A stretch of 64,000 nt of DNA from Rhodosorus marinus (lineage: Eukaryota; Rhodophyta; Stylonematophyceae; Stylonematales; Stylonemataceae): the NCBI GenBank assembly GCA_029953675.1, contig JAMWBK010000012.1:868001-932000 (forward strand). The letters run 5' to 3'. The notes under the pieces are model-generated. The model had not been told where the DNA came from and ran no database searches. It was given only the letters and a program-made list of their open reading frames with translations. A program made the translations under genes and the position numbers. Below, piece after piece: positions 48,238 to 58,552 of the stretch. Positions within the stretch are counted from its first letter, which is position 1, and each line of letters opens with the position of its first letter.

Positions 48238-48387
48238 GGGCGTCTTGATAGCCTCACGGAGCTGTCTTTGACCCTCTGGTGTTCCAACGCTGCTTTATCG
48301 TTGGACGCGCGTCATCAGCGTCTTGTCTCTAGGTTCTCAGGGTAGTTAGGCCGTGGGTAGTTAGGCTCTGAATAAACGGAGTAGTAA
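48238..48387 (+). mobile_element. family A 3' fragment
   Basis: cagggcgtcttgatagcctc ... cgcgcgtcatcagcgtcttg ... tctgaataaacggag. A short internal duplication repeats gggtagttagg before the tail. The tail abuts the copia remnant at 48388. Confidence 0.8.
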
Positions 48388-48640
48388 AAAAGAGCACGCC
48401 GAAATTGAATGCTGGAAAAAATGTGATTCGAAGATGCCGGAGTGCTAAAGAAACGACTAGCAAAGAAAAAAGGCGGCGCTTATAGCAGGTAATGGAAAAG
48501 TCGACAATGCAGAGGATTGGATAGTGGATTCAGCCGCGTCAAACCATATTTGCGCAGATCCCGGAATGTTTCACAGTCCTTCGAAAACAGGCGCCGGTAG
48601 CAATTACCATTATCTTTGACAGATCTCTGTTTTTTATTTT
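48388..48640 (+). pseudogene. copia-type retrotransposon gag-protease remnant
   Basis: From about 48479 the frame reads LIAGNGKVDNAEDWIVDSAA then SNHICADPGMFH, the aspartic protease start of Ty1/copia elements (W-x2-DSGA-x2-H, with Ala in place of Gly). About 90 bp upstream, HAEIECWKK looks like the end of a gag zinc knuckle, in another frame. Stops interrupt the join, so it is dead. Family A fragments lie on both sides. Confidence 0.6.
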
Positions 48641-48935
48641 TCAGAGCCTAGCTACCCTGAGAAGCGAGAAACAAGACGCTGATGACGCGCGTCCAACGAT
48701 AAATCTCTTCACGTTCACTAAAAGCCTAACTACCCTGAGAAGCGAGAGACAAAGCGCTGACGACGCGCGTCTACAAACAAAGCAGCATTTGAGCGCCACG
48801 GGGTCAAAGAAAGCTCCGTGACCAGACTATCTAGACGCCCTGGGTCGTTGCGAAAGATACCTCGCAGCCAGCGAGAACCTACACACTTTCAAGCGGCAAC
48901 CCCACGCCCCAGGTCGTAAGCTTACACGAAGTTCG
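48641..48935 (-). mobile_element. two family A 3' fragments and an internal piece, minus orientation
   Basis: First fragment 48646-48705 starts after tttttcagagcctagctacc. A second starts at 48724 (aaaagcctaactaccctgag) and runs to about 48890, then jumps to the internal stretch ggtcgtaagcttacacgaag (48913-48935). Deletions and truncations follow each other within 300 bp. Confidence 0.75.
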
Positions 48936-49260
48936 AGCTTGGGTTGGGCGCGATTGAGTTTGTTCGCGATCTTCGTGTGAGCTGCCATCTTTCTGCGGCT
49001 GTTCCTCGCCTTTCCCGGCGTTTCCGGGTCGTCCGCGAAGTGTTTTTTGGGTTGTTTTGGTCTGGGAAGGTGGTCTGGGAAGGTGGGAAGGGGGTAGGGG
49101 ATTGGTCTCATCTTGGCGTTGCTGTTTTGTTGGGCGATATTTCGGTCATCGGCGGTGCTTGTGGGGTTCACCTGGGCCACTCTTCCCCCAGCGTCCCTCT
49201 GAATTTCCGCTTCAGATGGTTTCGTCAACTGCCTCTCCGCAGTCAGTGGAGCTAGGACTC
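48936..49260 (+). mobile_element. N-terminal RT-polyprotein segment of the retrotransposon
   Basis: The plus frame GAIEFVRDLRVSCHLSAAVP ... GGACGVHLGHSSPSVPLNFR is nearly identical to the upstream part of the minus-strand RT copy at 52780-53050. It joins head-on to a minus-strand internal piece at about 48935, an inverted junction. Confidence 0.75.
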
Positions 49261-49965
49261 GGGAGATTCGGCACACTCGCCGAGCTACCAGGTTGCACCA
49301 AGGCTACTGCGGAAGCCTTAGTTGTCCAAATTACTCGCGCTGTTGCTGCTGCTGCTAAAGCCAACCGCCTCGCGGAGCTCGCTTCCACCCTGACTGCTTT
49401 TGCCGATGCCCAGTGCCCCGATGCCACGACGGTGGCCGCCGATGTCCCACTTGCGCGTGTCCCATCTGGGACAAACGCGGTTGCGACAGCTGTCCATGAG
49501 ACAGCTGTCCTCCCGAACCGATCTCGTCTGGGCGACTCATCTGTATCTGGTGATGATCCGTTTATTCAGAGGCTCTGGTCCCGTGCCCCCTGCCGCCGCT
49601 ACCCGCCCGGTGCGGCCTTCCTACTCCCAAGTGCTCCGTCGTGGGTCCGTCGAGGCCCGCGCGGAGGCCCTGGTACGTACATTCGATGATCCGTTTACGT
49701 ACATCCACTGCTGAGCCTGCCGTTGACTCTGTTCAACGGACCATATCTCCTCTCCGCTGGGTCTTGATGGCCAACGTGGGGCCCCAGCGCTCCTCGCGCT
49801 CCGGGGCCCGCATTCCTGTTCGCGATTTTCGTGACACGATGGCCTCGTGTCTCGGCGCGTCGCCCCGCGATTTTCTCTACGTTGCTTTTTCGGGACCCCA
49901 TGCTTGCTTCTTGGTGACAGATACTGCGCACCAAATCCTAGCTACTTTGTTGAAAACGCCTCCTT
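49212..49965 (+). mobile_element. ORF1-like region, family A or close relative
   Basis: Two coding-like stretches: SVELGLGRFGTLAELPGCTK...LVVQITRAVAAAAKANRLAE (to about 49550) and, after a 23-bp tail footprint, a Pro/Arg-rich segment VRPSYSQVLRRGSVEARAEA and then FRDTMASCLGASPRDFLYVA. Low-complexity Ala/Pro/Arg proteins of this type are typical of non-LTR ORF1. A related ORF1 piece is at 58790-58935. I see no zinc knuckle. Assignment to the same element rests on adjacency and on the second copy. Confidence 0.5.
49551..49573 (-). mobile_element. tail-only footprint of family A
   Basis: tgatgatccgtttattcaga plus ggct, the outermost part of the family A 3' end in minus orientation, with no further element sequence. 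A still shorter one (gatgatccgttta) is at 49685-49697. Confidence 0.6.
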
Positions 49966-49966
49966 G

Positions 49967-50833
49967 TCCGTTTATTCAGAGGCAAACTACCCTGAGAAGC
50001 GAGAGACAAGACGCTGATGACGCGCGTCTACAAACAAACCAGAATTGGAGCGCCACAGGGTCAAAGAAAGCTCCGTGGGCAGACTATCTAAACGCCCTGG
50101 GTCGTTGCGAAACGGAGCTCGCAGCCAGCGAGAACCTACACTATCTATTCATGAGCTTTCTTTGACCCTGTGGCGCTCCAATCCCGCTTTGTTTGTGGAC
50201 GCGCGTCATCAACGTCTTGTCTCTCGCTTCTCAGGGTAGTTAGCCTCTGAATAAACGGATCATCATCTATCAAGCCAAAACACTCAATAATGAGGGGGAC
50301 GAACCGGTATGTCACCGCCGAATCGCGAAAGGTAGGGTTTGACATCGCTGCCGCGTACTGCGAATCTTTCACTTGCGGCATGCACCGAGCTGCAGATCCT
50401 CGACGCCGAGCCGACGCAGTCTTTTTAACCACAGACTAATCGCAGTGAGTACGTTGACCTCTCCATCCCTTGTCCTCAGGCGACTAGGTACCTGCCTGCG
50501 TCGGCTCGGCGTCGAGGAGCTGCAGCTCGGTCCATGCGGCAAGTGAAAGATTCGCAGTACGCGGCAGCGATGTCAAACCCTACCTTTCGCGATTCGGCGG
50601 TGACATACCGGTTCGTCCCCCTCATTATTGAGTGCTTTGGCTTGATAGATAGTGTAGGTTCTCGCTGGTTGTGAGCTCTGTTTCGCAACGACCCAGGGCG
50701 TCTAGATAGTCTGCTCACGGAGCTTTCTTTGACCGTGTGGCGCTCCAATTCTGCTTTGTTTGTGGACGCGCGTCATCAGCGTCTTGTCTCTCGCTTCTCA
50801 GAGTAGTTAGCCTCTGAATAAACGGATCATCAA
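49967..50833. mobile_element. nested family A cluster with inverted copies
   Basis: A minus-oriented copy (49967-50148) is interrupted by a 118-bp plus-oriented 3' fragment (50149-50266), after which the minus copy resumes at ctatcaagcc. ctat is present on both sides, so it is a candidate target-site duplication. At about 50422 the minus copy stops. After some 20 bp a longer plus copy (about 50443-50833) repeats the same region inverted and ends aataaacggatcatca. Confidence 0.8.
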
Positions 50834-50834
50834 G

Positions 50835-53058
50835 TTCGAGATCGGTAAGCGCCAACCGCGGATACGCAGGTATGACCGTGAAGAAACGGGAGCTGAGACT
50901 CCCCCCAAACCGCGCAGGCGATCCAAAGTCGATGCCGAGCACGAAGGTAAACTCAGAAGGGTGGCATACGAGTCCCGATGTATTTCCCACGACAGGGTTT
51001 TTTGGATTGCATCGGTCCGCGAAGGGGCCGGACCCGACCGGGAAACGCCCTCCTCTGGCGGTCTCGACGGCACAGCCACGGGGTCAATATCCTCGGCAGT
51101 TTCTACACCATTTCCAACACACGGTGCTGCAGCAGGGACTCCCGAACGCTGGCCACCGAGTGAGTCAAGAGCTGCCGCCCAGGAATCGCAACGAGCCCGG
51201 GTACCACTCGGCAGGGCGGTACATTGTTGAAAAGCGGCCTCCACTCCGCACCCGCAAAACCCCCCCGAGTGGGGCGAGAGTCCCGTCCAGCCGCCCAACC
51301 CGAAATCCACTCAACAAACCACTCACATGCGGATCACACTCTGTAGACCATGTATTAAGCGCATTGGCCCACGCACTCACCACAGCCGCCGGCTGGATCG
51401 CCGCGTAAGATCCCACAGCCAGCCCGCCCAACCGCACGGGCAACGCGATCTGCCGGTGAAGGACGTCCTTTTCTGCATCCCCAAAATAGATAGCTCAGCA
51501 TCCATCAGCGTGCCTAGCACGTCCCTCGCTCGTCGGTCTGCGCGGAGCGCCAGCCAAGACCCCCACTCGGAGGGTAGCTGCGGCAAAAAATAGGTCAACC
51601 TCTGGCACGCGCTGAACCGGAAGATGAGCAGAGCGGGCTGGAGGTACCCTTCTGTGAGACTGCACAGCTCAGTCAGGAGCTCATCATGATGACTAAGGAG
51701 CGCGGAGAGGCTGCGTTCAACAAATATCGGGGTGCCTACGGGGACACCGATCATCATTATCATCATCATCATCATCATCAACAGAAGGAAGCCCTCAGCG
51801 CGCCAAATATCTCGGAACCTGGATGGAACCGCGTTCGCGGTGCAGTGAGACCCCCCCCAGAAATCGCACTTGGCATGGTTGATACGCAGCCCCACCAAGG
51901 AAGCCACCTCGCCGAGAAAATCGTAGGCCGGCACCAGATCGTCGGGAGTGCCAAGAAGCGTCACATCGTCATGGAAGGCGACCGCACGGACCCGCGGGAA
52001 CCGATGTTTCAGCCGCAACAGCACCAGTTGCAATCCACAGGCGTGCAGGAACGGCCCGAAGGGATCGCCCTGCTGCACACCTGTATGAGCCGCAAAGGTG
52101 TGGCTCTCGGCACCCAAGGTGACAAATCGGGGCCCGTTCGGCGCTTCACCATATACGCGGCGTGAGAACGGAAAGCCAGAGGGGAAAAGCTGACGAACTA
52201 CCTCAAGCGCGTGTGCTCGAGACACACTGTTAAACGCATTGGCGAAATCCACAGAAAGCGTGCCCAAGGGCTCATCGCGGAGACCGTCCAGCTGCAGGAT
52301 ACGCGTCACCGTTCACAACCACCTGAATAGCCGACACCGACCTGGGTCAACCCAAAAAAACCCCTGGCCTCCCTAGTGAGCTGACTCGATAGAAAGCGGC
52401 TCGCCAGCTTCCGCAATGCTTCGCACATTCCGATTGGCCGAAGGGAAGGTGTCTGGTCTGAATGTCCAGGCTTGGGCAAGAGGACCAGTTGGGGGTGCGA
52501 CAATAGTGCCCGGGCCTCTGCGCAAAAATCGTCCCCATTGACAAGACCCTCCAGTACCCGCGCAAGGGCGTCCAGCCCTTCTTCACCCAAGCAGTGAAAA
52601 AGTTCGCCCCGGAGTCCTGAGGGACCAGGTGCACGACCTTTCGGGGCGGACCTAAGCAGAGCCTGAACCTCATCCGGCCGAACAAACAACCGACCCCTAC
52701 CGCGTGAGGAATCGACAAAAGGATCTAAGACACGCTGGAACTCAGAGTTCCAACTCACGTCGCTGGGGAGAGGCAGTTGACGAAACCATCTGAAGCGGAA
52801 ATTCAGAGGGACGCTGGGGGAAGAGTGGCCCAGGTGAACCCCACAAGCACCGCCGATGACCGAAATATCGCCCAACAAAACAGCAACGCCAAGATGAGAC
52901 CAATCCCCTACCGGAACCACCTTCCCAGACCAAAACAATCCAAAAAACCCTTCGCAGACGACCCGGAAACGCCGGAAAAGGCGAGGAACAGCCGCAGAAA
53001 GATGGCAGCCCACACAAAGATCGCGAACAAACTCAATCGCGCCCGACCCAGCTAACAA
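50835..53058 (-). pseudogene. reverse transcriptase region of family A, frameshifted
   Basis: The longest copy. In order on the minus strand: N-terminal segment with APGPSGLRGELF, RPIG motif region (RPIGMCEALRKLASRFLS, about 52430), motif A LSVDFANAFNSV (52255-), motif B TGVQQGDPFGP (about 52080), motif C AFHDDVTLLG (FHDD at 51976-51965), motif D GLRINHAKCDFW, motif E GVPVGTP, then the thumb and linker to SWAAALDSLGGQRS and the stretch ending at agttcgagatcgg. Frame breaks near 52306 and 51445 and a (CAT)n run at 51749-51778 (read as ten Met/Ile) show it is dead. A non-LTR RT. The RLE part of this copy has been lost to deletion at 50.4-50.8 kb. Confidence 0.88.
51749..51781. repeat. (CAT)n microsatellite inside the RT frame
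   Basis: gatcatcattatcatcatca(tca)n. Its length keeps the RT frame open. Sequence and direction resemble the (ATC)n tail of family A, so it may be what is left of a nested insertion. Confidence 0.7.
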
Positions 53059-53098
53059 AACCCCTCTGTGTGTTTACCTTCGTGCTCGGCGTTTACCT

Positions 53099-53850
53099 TG
53101 ATGATGATGATCCGTTTATTCAGAGACTAACTACCCTGAGAAGCGCGAAACAAGACGCTGACGACGCGCGTCCACAAACACGGTTTACCTTCGTGCTCGG
53201 CGTCGACTTTGGCTCGCCTGCGCGGTTTGGGGGGGAGTCTCAGCTTCCGTTTCTTCACGGTCATACCTGCGTATCCGCGGTTGGCGCTTACCGATCTCGA
53301 ACTTCGTGTAAGCTTACGACTTTACCTGGGCTTGCCGCAACCCCCTTGCTTGGCCTGTTGAGCGGGATTCTAGATGCGCATTGTGCGGGGCCAATGTGCC
53401 GTGGGGTGATTATGGTGCGCATCTGTTGGCGTCTTGTGCGGAGGTTCAAGGGGCCCGGACCAGACGCCATACGCGGCTGAACCGCTTGCTTTTCCGCTAC
53501 CTTCGTTCTCAATCTCTCGGTACGGACCGAGAAGTGGAGTATGAGGTCGCTCTGGCGGTGGCATCGGAAATTGCTGATGAGAGTGACGCCCCAACGGTAC
53601 AGCGGGTGGCGGATCTCGTTGTGACTGACCTCAATGCGCGTCGCAGTGAGTACATTGACCTCTCCATCCCTTGTCCTCAGGCGACCAGGTACCTGCCTTC
53701 GGCTCGGCTTCGAGGAGCTGCAGCTCGGTCCATGCGGCAAGTGAAAGATTCGCAGTACGCGGCAGCGAAGGCAAGCCCTAGCTTTCGCGATTCGACGGTG
53801 GCATACCGTGTTCGTCCCCCTCATTATTGAGTGCTTTGGCTTGATAGATG
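53099..53850. mobile_element. 84-bp family A tail fragment (-) plus RLE-encoding copy (+)
   Basis: 53099-53182 is a minus 3' end (tgatgatgatgatccgttta...). From 53183 a plus copy encodes FTFVLGVDFGSPARFGG, the finger CALCGANVPWGDYGAHLLAS then C (C-x2-C-x9-H-x4-C; read in the frame opening at 53381), QRVADLVVTDLNARRSEYID and MRQVKDSQYAA. gtttacctt occurs before and after the 84-bp piece, as if it had been inserted into the plus copy. Confidence 0.8.
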
Positions 53851-54065
53851 AAGATCCGTTTATTCAGAGGCTATCTACCCTGAGAAGCGAGAGACAAGAC
53901 GCTGATGACGCGGGTCCACAAACAAAGCCGAATTGGAGCGCCACAGGGTCAAAGGAAGCTCCGTGAGCAGACTATCTAAACGCTCTGGGTCGTTGCGAAA
54001 CAGAGCTCGCAGCCAGCGAGAACCTACACTATCTATCAAACCAAAGCACTCAACAATGAGGCGGG
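53851..54065 (-). mobile_element. family A 3' copy, minus
   Basis: Starts gatccgtttattcagaggct and runs through the usual 3' region to aaccaaagcactcaacaatg. It follows directly on the plus copy that ends at cttgatagatga, so the two are tail-in. Confidence 0.8.
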
Positions 54066-54083
54066 AGGGGGGGTGGGAGAGTT

Positions 54084-54104
54084 TGATGATCCGTTTATTC
54101 AGAG
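54084..54104 (-). mobile_element. tail-only footprint of family A
   Basis: tgatgatccgtttattcaga plus g, placed exactly where the plus-oriented copy at 54105 begins. Confidence 0.55.
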
Positions 54105-55024
54105 TTTCGTGGAGCGCAACCTTCGAGCGCTGCTGAGCCGCGATGAGCTCTTGAATGAGCTATGCCGCCTACCGGAGGGGCACCACCAGCCGCTCTGCTC
54201 GTTTTCAGGTTCAGTGCGTGTCAACGCCTGAACTATTTTCTGCGGCAGCTCCCTTCGACGTGGTGGGCTTGGCTAGCCCTTCGCGCTGATCAGCGTGCGA
54301 GGGACGTTTTGAGCACACTGGTGGACGCAGACCTCTCTACTCTAGGGGAGAACGAACAGACTGTCCTTCACCGCCAGCTGGCCTTGCCTGTGCTCATGGG
54401 CGGACTAGCCGTGGGGACTTATGCAATAATCCAACCGGCGGCCGTGGTGAGCTCTTGGGCAAATACTTTAACTACTTGGTCTAAGGAGAGCAATCCCGCC
54501 GTGCGTGGTTCGTTACGAGGCCTCCGTGAGGGGCAAATGCGGTCCCTCTGCCCGTGGCCACGGCAATTACTGATACGGCTGACGCACCAGGGGTGCAGCG
54601 GGTGGCGATGACCTAGTAGTGACTGATCTCAGCGCCCGTCGGAGTGAGTACGTTTACCTTTCTATTCCTTGTCCTCAGGCGACCAGATACCTACCCGCAT
54701 CTGCACGCTGCGGTGGCGCTGCGGCTCGGTCAATGCGGCAACTGAAGAAGTCCCAGTACGCCGCAGCTATGTTGGACTCTACGCTCCGCGATTCGGCCTT
54801 GTCCTATCGGTATGTTCCACTCATCATCGAGTCCTTTGGTTTAGTTGATTGTGTAGGCTCTCGCTGGCTTCGTGGGCTCTTTCGTCACAGCCCAAGTCGT
54901 CTTTATAGCCTCCTCACGGAGATGTCCTTGACCTCATGGCGTTCCAACGCGGCTTTACTGTTCGACGCGCGTCATCAGCGTCTTGTTTCTCGCTTGTCAG
55001 GGTAGTTAGGCTCTGATAAACTGA
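54105..55024 (+). mobile_element. diverged family A copy: post-RT, RLE and tail
   Basis: Begins FVERNLRALLSRDELLNELC, equivalent to FVERSLSALLSHHDELLTEL of the RT copy, then FRFSACQRLNYFLRQLPSTW and LPVLMGGLAVGTYAIIQPAA. After an internal deletion it continues with DLSARRSEYVYLSIPCPQAT, MRQLKKSQYAAAM, RDSALSYRYVPLIIESFGLV and stops at 55005, with the tail ctctgataaactgatgatga. Confidence 0.8.
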
Positions 55025-55415
55025 TGATGAATCAGCCCCTGGTGACGCGTTGGCACGAAGAACCCAACCGTTGGCGCCGCTAACGATGCACCAAGTAGTT
55101 CAGCAAGGAGACCGACTGGGACCGGTCCTGCACGCACTAGCTCTATTTCCCGTTCTTTACCACCTGCGGCGGCAGTTCCGGGATGTCACTGTATTGGCGT
55201 TTCATGACGACATCTCGCTTGCAGCACAGGTACAGCAACTGGATTCGGCCTTACGATGGAGCCACGAACACTTGCGCAGGATTGGGGCGCAGCTGCAATT
55301 CGCATAGTGCACCATCTTGCACCATCCGGAGGTTGTCCCAGAGCTGGACCAACAAACAAACCTCGCCAGCCTCGCGCAGTCAACTTGGGTCTCCATAGCC
55401 TAGCCACTCCTGTTT
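55025..55415 (+). mobile_element. RT fragment of a second subfamily (motifs B and C)
   Basis: The frame from 55050 reads VVQQGDRLGPVLHALALFPV and VLAFHDDISLAAQVQ, i.e. motif B and an FHDD motif C, clearly diverged from the copy at 51.4-53.0 kb. An in-frame stop follows at 55305. Confidence 0.75.
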
Positions 55416-55433
55416 TGATGATCCGTTTATTCA
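55416..55433 (-). mobile_element. tail-only footprint of family A
   Basis: tgatgatccgtttattcac, 18-19 bp only, followed by unrelated bases and then by a full minus copy at 55452. Confidence 0.55.
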
Positions 55434-55447
55434 CACCCTCATGTTTT

Positions 55448-56432
55448 CGATCGATCCATTTATTCAGAGGCTAACTACACTGAGAAGCGAGAGACAAGAC
55501 GCTGATGACGGGCGTCCACAACCAAAGCAGAATTGGAGCGCCACAGGGTCAAAGAAAGCTCCGTGAGCAGACTATCTAAACGCCCGGGGTCGTTGCGAAA
55601 CAGAGCTCGCAGCCAGCGAGAACCTACACTATCTATCAAGCCAAAGCACTCGATAATGAGGGGACGAACCGGTATGTCACCGCCGAATCGCGAAAGCTAG
55701 GGCTTGACATCGCTGCCGCGTACTGCGAATCTTTCACTTGCCGCATGGACCGAGCTGCAGCTCCTCGACGCCGAGCCGACGCAGGCAGGTACCTGGTCGC
55801 CTGAGGACAAGGGATGGAGAGGTCAATGTACTCACTGCGACGCGCATTGAGGTCAGTCACAACGAGATCCGCCACCCGCTGTACCGTTGGGGCGTCACTC
55901 TCATCAGCAATTTCCGATGCCCCCGCCAGAGCGACCTCATACTCCACTTCTCGGTCCGTACCGAGAGATTGAGAACGAAGGTAGCGGAAAAGCAAGCGGT
56001 TCAGCCGCGTATGGCGTCTGGTCCGGGCCCCTTGAACCTCCGCACAAGACGCCAACAGATGCGCACCATAATCACCCCACGGCACATTGGCCCCGCACAA
56101 TGCGCATCTAGAATCCCGCTCAACAGGCCAAGGGGGTTGCGGCAAGCCGAGGTAAAGTCGTAAGCTTACACGAAGTTCGAGATCGGTAAGCGCCAACCGC
56201 GGATACGCAGGTAAGACAGTGAAGAAACGCGAGCTGAGACTCCCCCCAAACCGCGCAGGCGAGCCAAAGTCGACGCCGAGCACGAAGGTAAACTCAGAAG
56301 GGTGGCATACGGGTCCCGATGTATGTCGCACGAAAGGGTTTTTTGGATTACATCGGTGCTCGAAGGGGCCGAACCCGACCGGGAAACGCCCTCCTCTGGC
56401 GGTCTCGACGGCACAGCCACGGCGTCAATACG
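55448..56432 (-). mobile_element. family A copy with complete RLE frame, minus
   Basis: The minus frame from 56331 holds PSEFTFVLGVDFGSPARFGG, LRLYLGLPQPPWPVERDSRC, the CCHC finger, RVADLVVTDLNARRSEYIDL, MRQVKDSQYAAAM and stops near 55636 in a frameshift. The tail at 55452 is atccatttattcagaggcta. Nearly identical to the copies at 53.2 and 56.7 kb. Confidence 0.85.
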
Positions 56433-56452
56433 CCGATCACGAAGGTTTACCT

Positions 56453-57505
56453 TGATGATCCGTTTATTCAGAGGCTAACCACGCTGAGAAGCGAGAGACA
56501 AGACACTCATGACGCGCGCCCACAAACAAATCAGAATTGGAGCGCCACAGTGTCAAAGAAAGCTCCGTGAGCAGACTATCTAAACGCCCTGGGTCGTTGC
56601 GAAACAGAGCTTGCAGCCAGCGAGAACCTACACTATCTATCAAGCAAAAGCATTCAACAATGAGGGGGATGAACCAGTGTGTCGCCGTATTACCTTCGTG
56701 CTCGGCGTCGACTTTGGCTCGCCTGCGCGGTTTGGGGGGGAGTCTCAGCCTCCGTTTCTTCACGGTCATACCTGCGTATCCGCGGTTGGCGCTTACGACT
56801 TTACCTGGGCTCGCCGCAACCCCCTTGCTTGGCCTGTTGAGCGGGATTCTAGATGCGCATTGTGCGGGGCCAATGTGCCGTGGGGTGATTATGGTGCGCA
56901 TCTGTTGGCGTCTTGTGCGGAGGTTCAAGGGGCCCGGACCAGACGCCATACGCGGCTGAACCGCTTGCTTTTCCGCTACCTTCGTTCTCAATCTCTCGGT
57001 ACGGACCGAGAAGTGGAGTATGAGGTCGCTCTGGCGGGGGCATCGGAAATTGCTGATGAGAGTGACGCCCCAACGGTACAGCGGGTGGCGGATCTCGTTG
57101 TGACTGACCTCAATGCGCGTCGCAGTGAGTACATTGACCTCTCCATCCCTTGTCCTCAGGCGACCAGGTACCTGCCTGCGTCGGCTCGGCGTCGAGGAGC
57201 TGCAGCTCGGTCCATGCGGCAAGTGAAAGATTCGCAGTACGCGGCAGCGATGTCAAGCCCTAGCTTTCGCGATTCGGCGGTGACATACCGGTTCGTCCCC
57301 TCATTATCGAGTGCTTTGGCTAGATAGATAGTGTAGGTTCTCGCTGGCTTCGAGCTCTGTTTCGCAACGACCCCGGGCGTGTAGATAGTCTGCTCACGGA
57401 GCTTTTTTTGATCCTATGGCGCTCCAATTCTGCTTTGTTTGTGGACGCGCGTCATCAACGTCTTGTCTCTTGCTTCTCAGGGTAGTTATCCTCTGAATAA
57501 ACGGA
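56453..57505. mobile_element. head-to-head family A pair with outward tails (TIR-like)
   Basis: The left arm 56453-56690 is minus (tgatgatccgtttattcaga...), the right copy 56691-57505 is plus and ends ctctgaataaacgga. The outer roughly 225 bp on each side are inverted copies of each other, so the unit looks like a 1.05-kb element with long terminal inverted repeats. The plus part encodes the CCHC finger and RLE block in one open frame of 238 aa (56611-57327). Confidence 0.85.
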
Positions 57506-57506
57506 G

Positions 57507-58075
57507 TACATCTATTAAGCCAAAGCAGTTAATAATAAGGGGGACGAAGCGGTATGTCACCGCCGAATCGCGAAAGCTAGGCCTTGACATCGCTGCCGCG
57601 TACTGCGAATCTTTCACTTGCCGCATGGACCGAGCTGCAGCTCCTCGAAGCCGAGGCGACGCAGGCAGGTACCTGTTCGCCTGAGGACAAGGTATGGAGA
57701 GGTCAATGTACTCACTGCGACGCGCATTGAGGTCAGTCACAACGAGATCCGCCACCCGCTGTACCGTTGGGGCGTCACTCTCATCAGCAATTTCCGATGC
57801 CACCGCCAGAGCGACCTCATACTCCACTTCTCGGTCCGTACCGAGAGATTGAGAACGAAGGTAGCGGAAAAGCAAGCGGTTCAGCCGCGTATGGCGTCTG
57901 GTCCGGGCCCCTTGAACCTCCGCACAAGACACCAACAGATGCGCACCATAATCACCCCACGGCACATTGGCCCCGCACAATGTGCATCTAGAATCCCGCT
58001 CAACAGGCCAAGCAAGGGGGTTGCGGCAAGCCGAGGTAAAGTCGTAAGCTTACACGAAGTTCGAGATCGGTGTGC
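57507..58075 (-). mobile_element. family A internal copy, minus
   Basis: Starts at catctattaagccaaagcag, the same inner breakpoint as at 50267, and runs over the RLE and finger region to cgaagttcgagatcggtgtg. Minus frame with finger and RLE from about 57980. Confidence 0.8.
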
Positions 58076-58257
58076 GCCAACCTCCTGTTTACCCGTAGTA
58101 TCTCTAGCGCTACATTCGGTAGTTGGAGTAAGCGGAAACAGTAAAATCCAATTGTTCCCTATAGAAGGTAGTCTTCTGCCCACTCTGGGGTCTCCTTAAC
58201 CTAGCCCCTACTGTTTTCCTTGCGTATCTTTAGCGCTACATTCATCGCGTATGCGCA
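58076..58257. other. short unassigned stretch with a 20-bp direct repeat
   Basis: tagcgctacattc occurs at about 58107 and 58230, each after cgtatct. ggaaacagtaaaa at 58134 recurs at 58561. Not placed in any element. Confidence 0.4.
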
Positions 58258-58552
58258 AGCGATGTCAAACCCTACCTTTCGCGATTCGGCGGTGACATAC
58301 CGGTTTGTCCCCCTCATTATTGAATAATAATGAGGGGGACAAATAGAATGCTTTGGCTTGATAGATAGTGTAGGTTCTCGCTGGCCGTGAGGTGTCTTTC
58401 GCAACGACCCAGGGCGTCTAGATAGTCTGCTCACGGAACTTTCTTTGACCTTCTGGCGCTCAAATGCTGCGTGCTTTGTTTGTAGAGTCCCGTCATTAGC
58501 GTCTTGTCTCTCGCTTCTCAGGGTAGTTAGGCTGTGAATAAACGGATGATCA
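58258..58552 (+). mobile_element. family A 3' copy with a small palindrome
   Basis: gcgatgtcaaaccctacctt to gaataaacggatgatcatca. At about 58307-58340 gtccccctcattattgaata is followed by its inverse, a fold-back of 15 bp arms. Confidence 0.8.

Noticed and set aside
49551-49573. The peptide DDPFIQ, seen in several frames, as a conserved protein motif
   Set aside because: It is the translation of the element tail gatgatccgtttattcag, not a selected peptide.
55887-56111. A 74-aa frame repeated unchanged or nearly so at 53370, 55887, 56849 and 57767
   Set aside because: It lies antisense to the conserved finger/RLE region, and its conservation follows from the high identity of the retroelement copies.
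56453-57505. A classical DNA transposon with terminal inverted repeats
   Set aside because: The arms are retrotransposon 3' ends and the inside encodes the CCHC/RLE region. No transposase is present.
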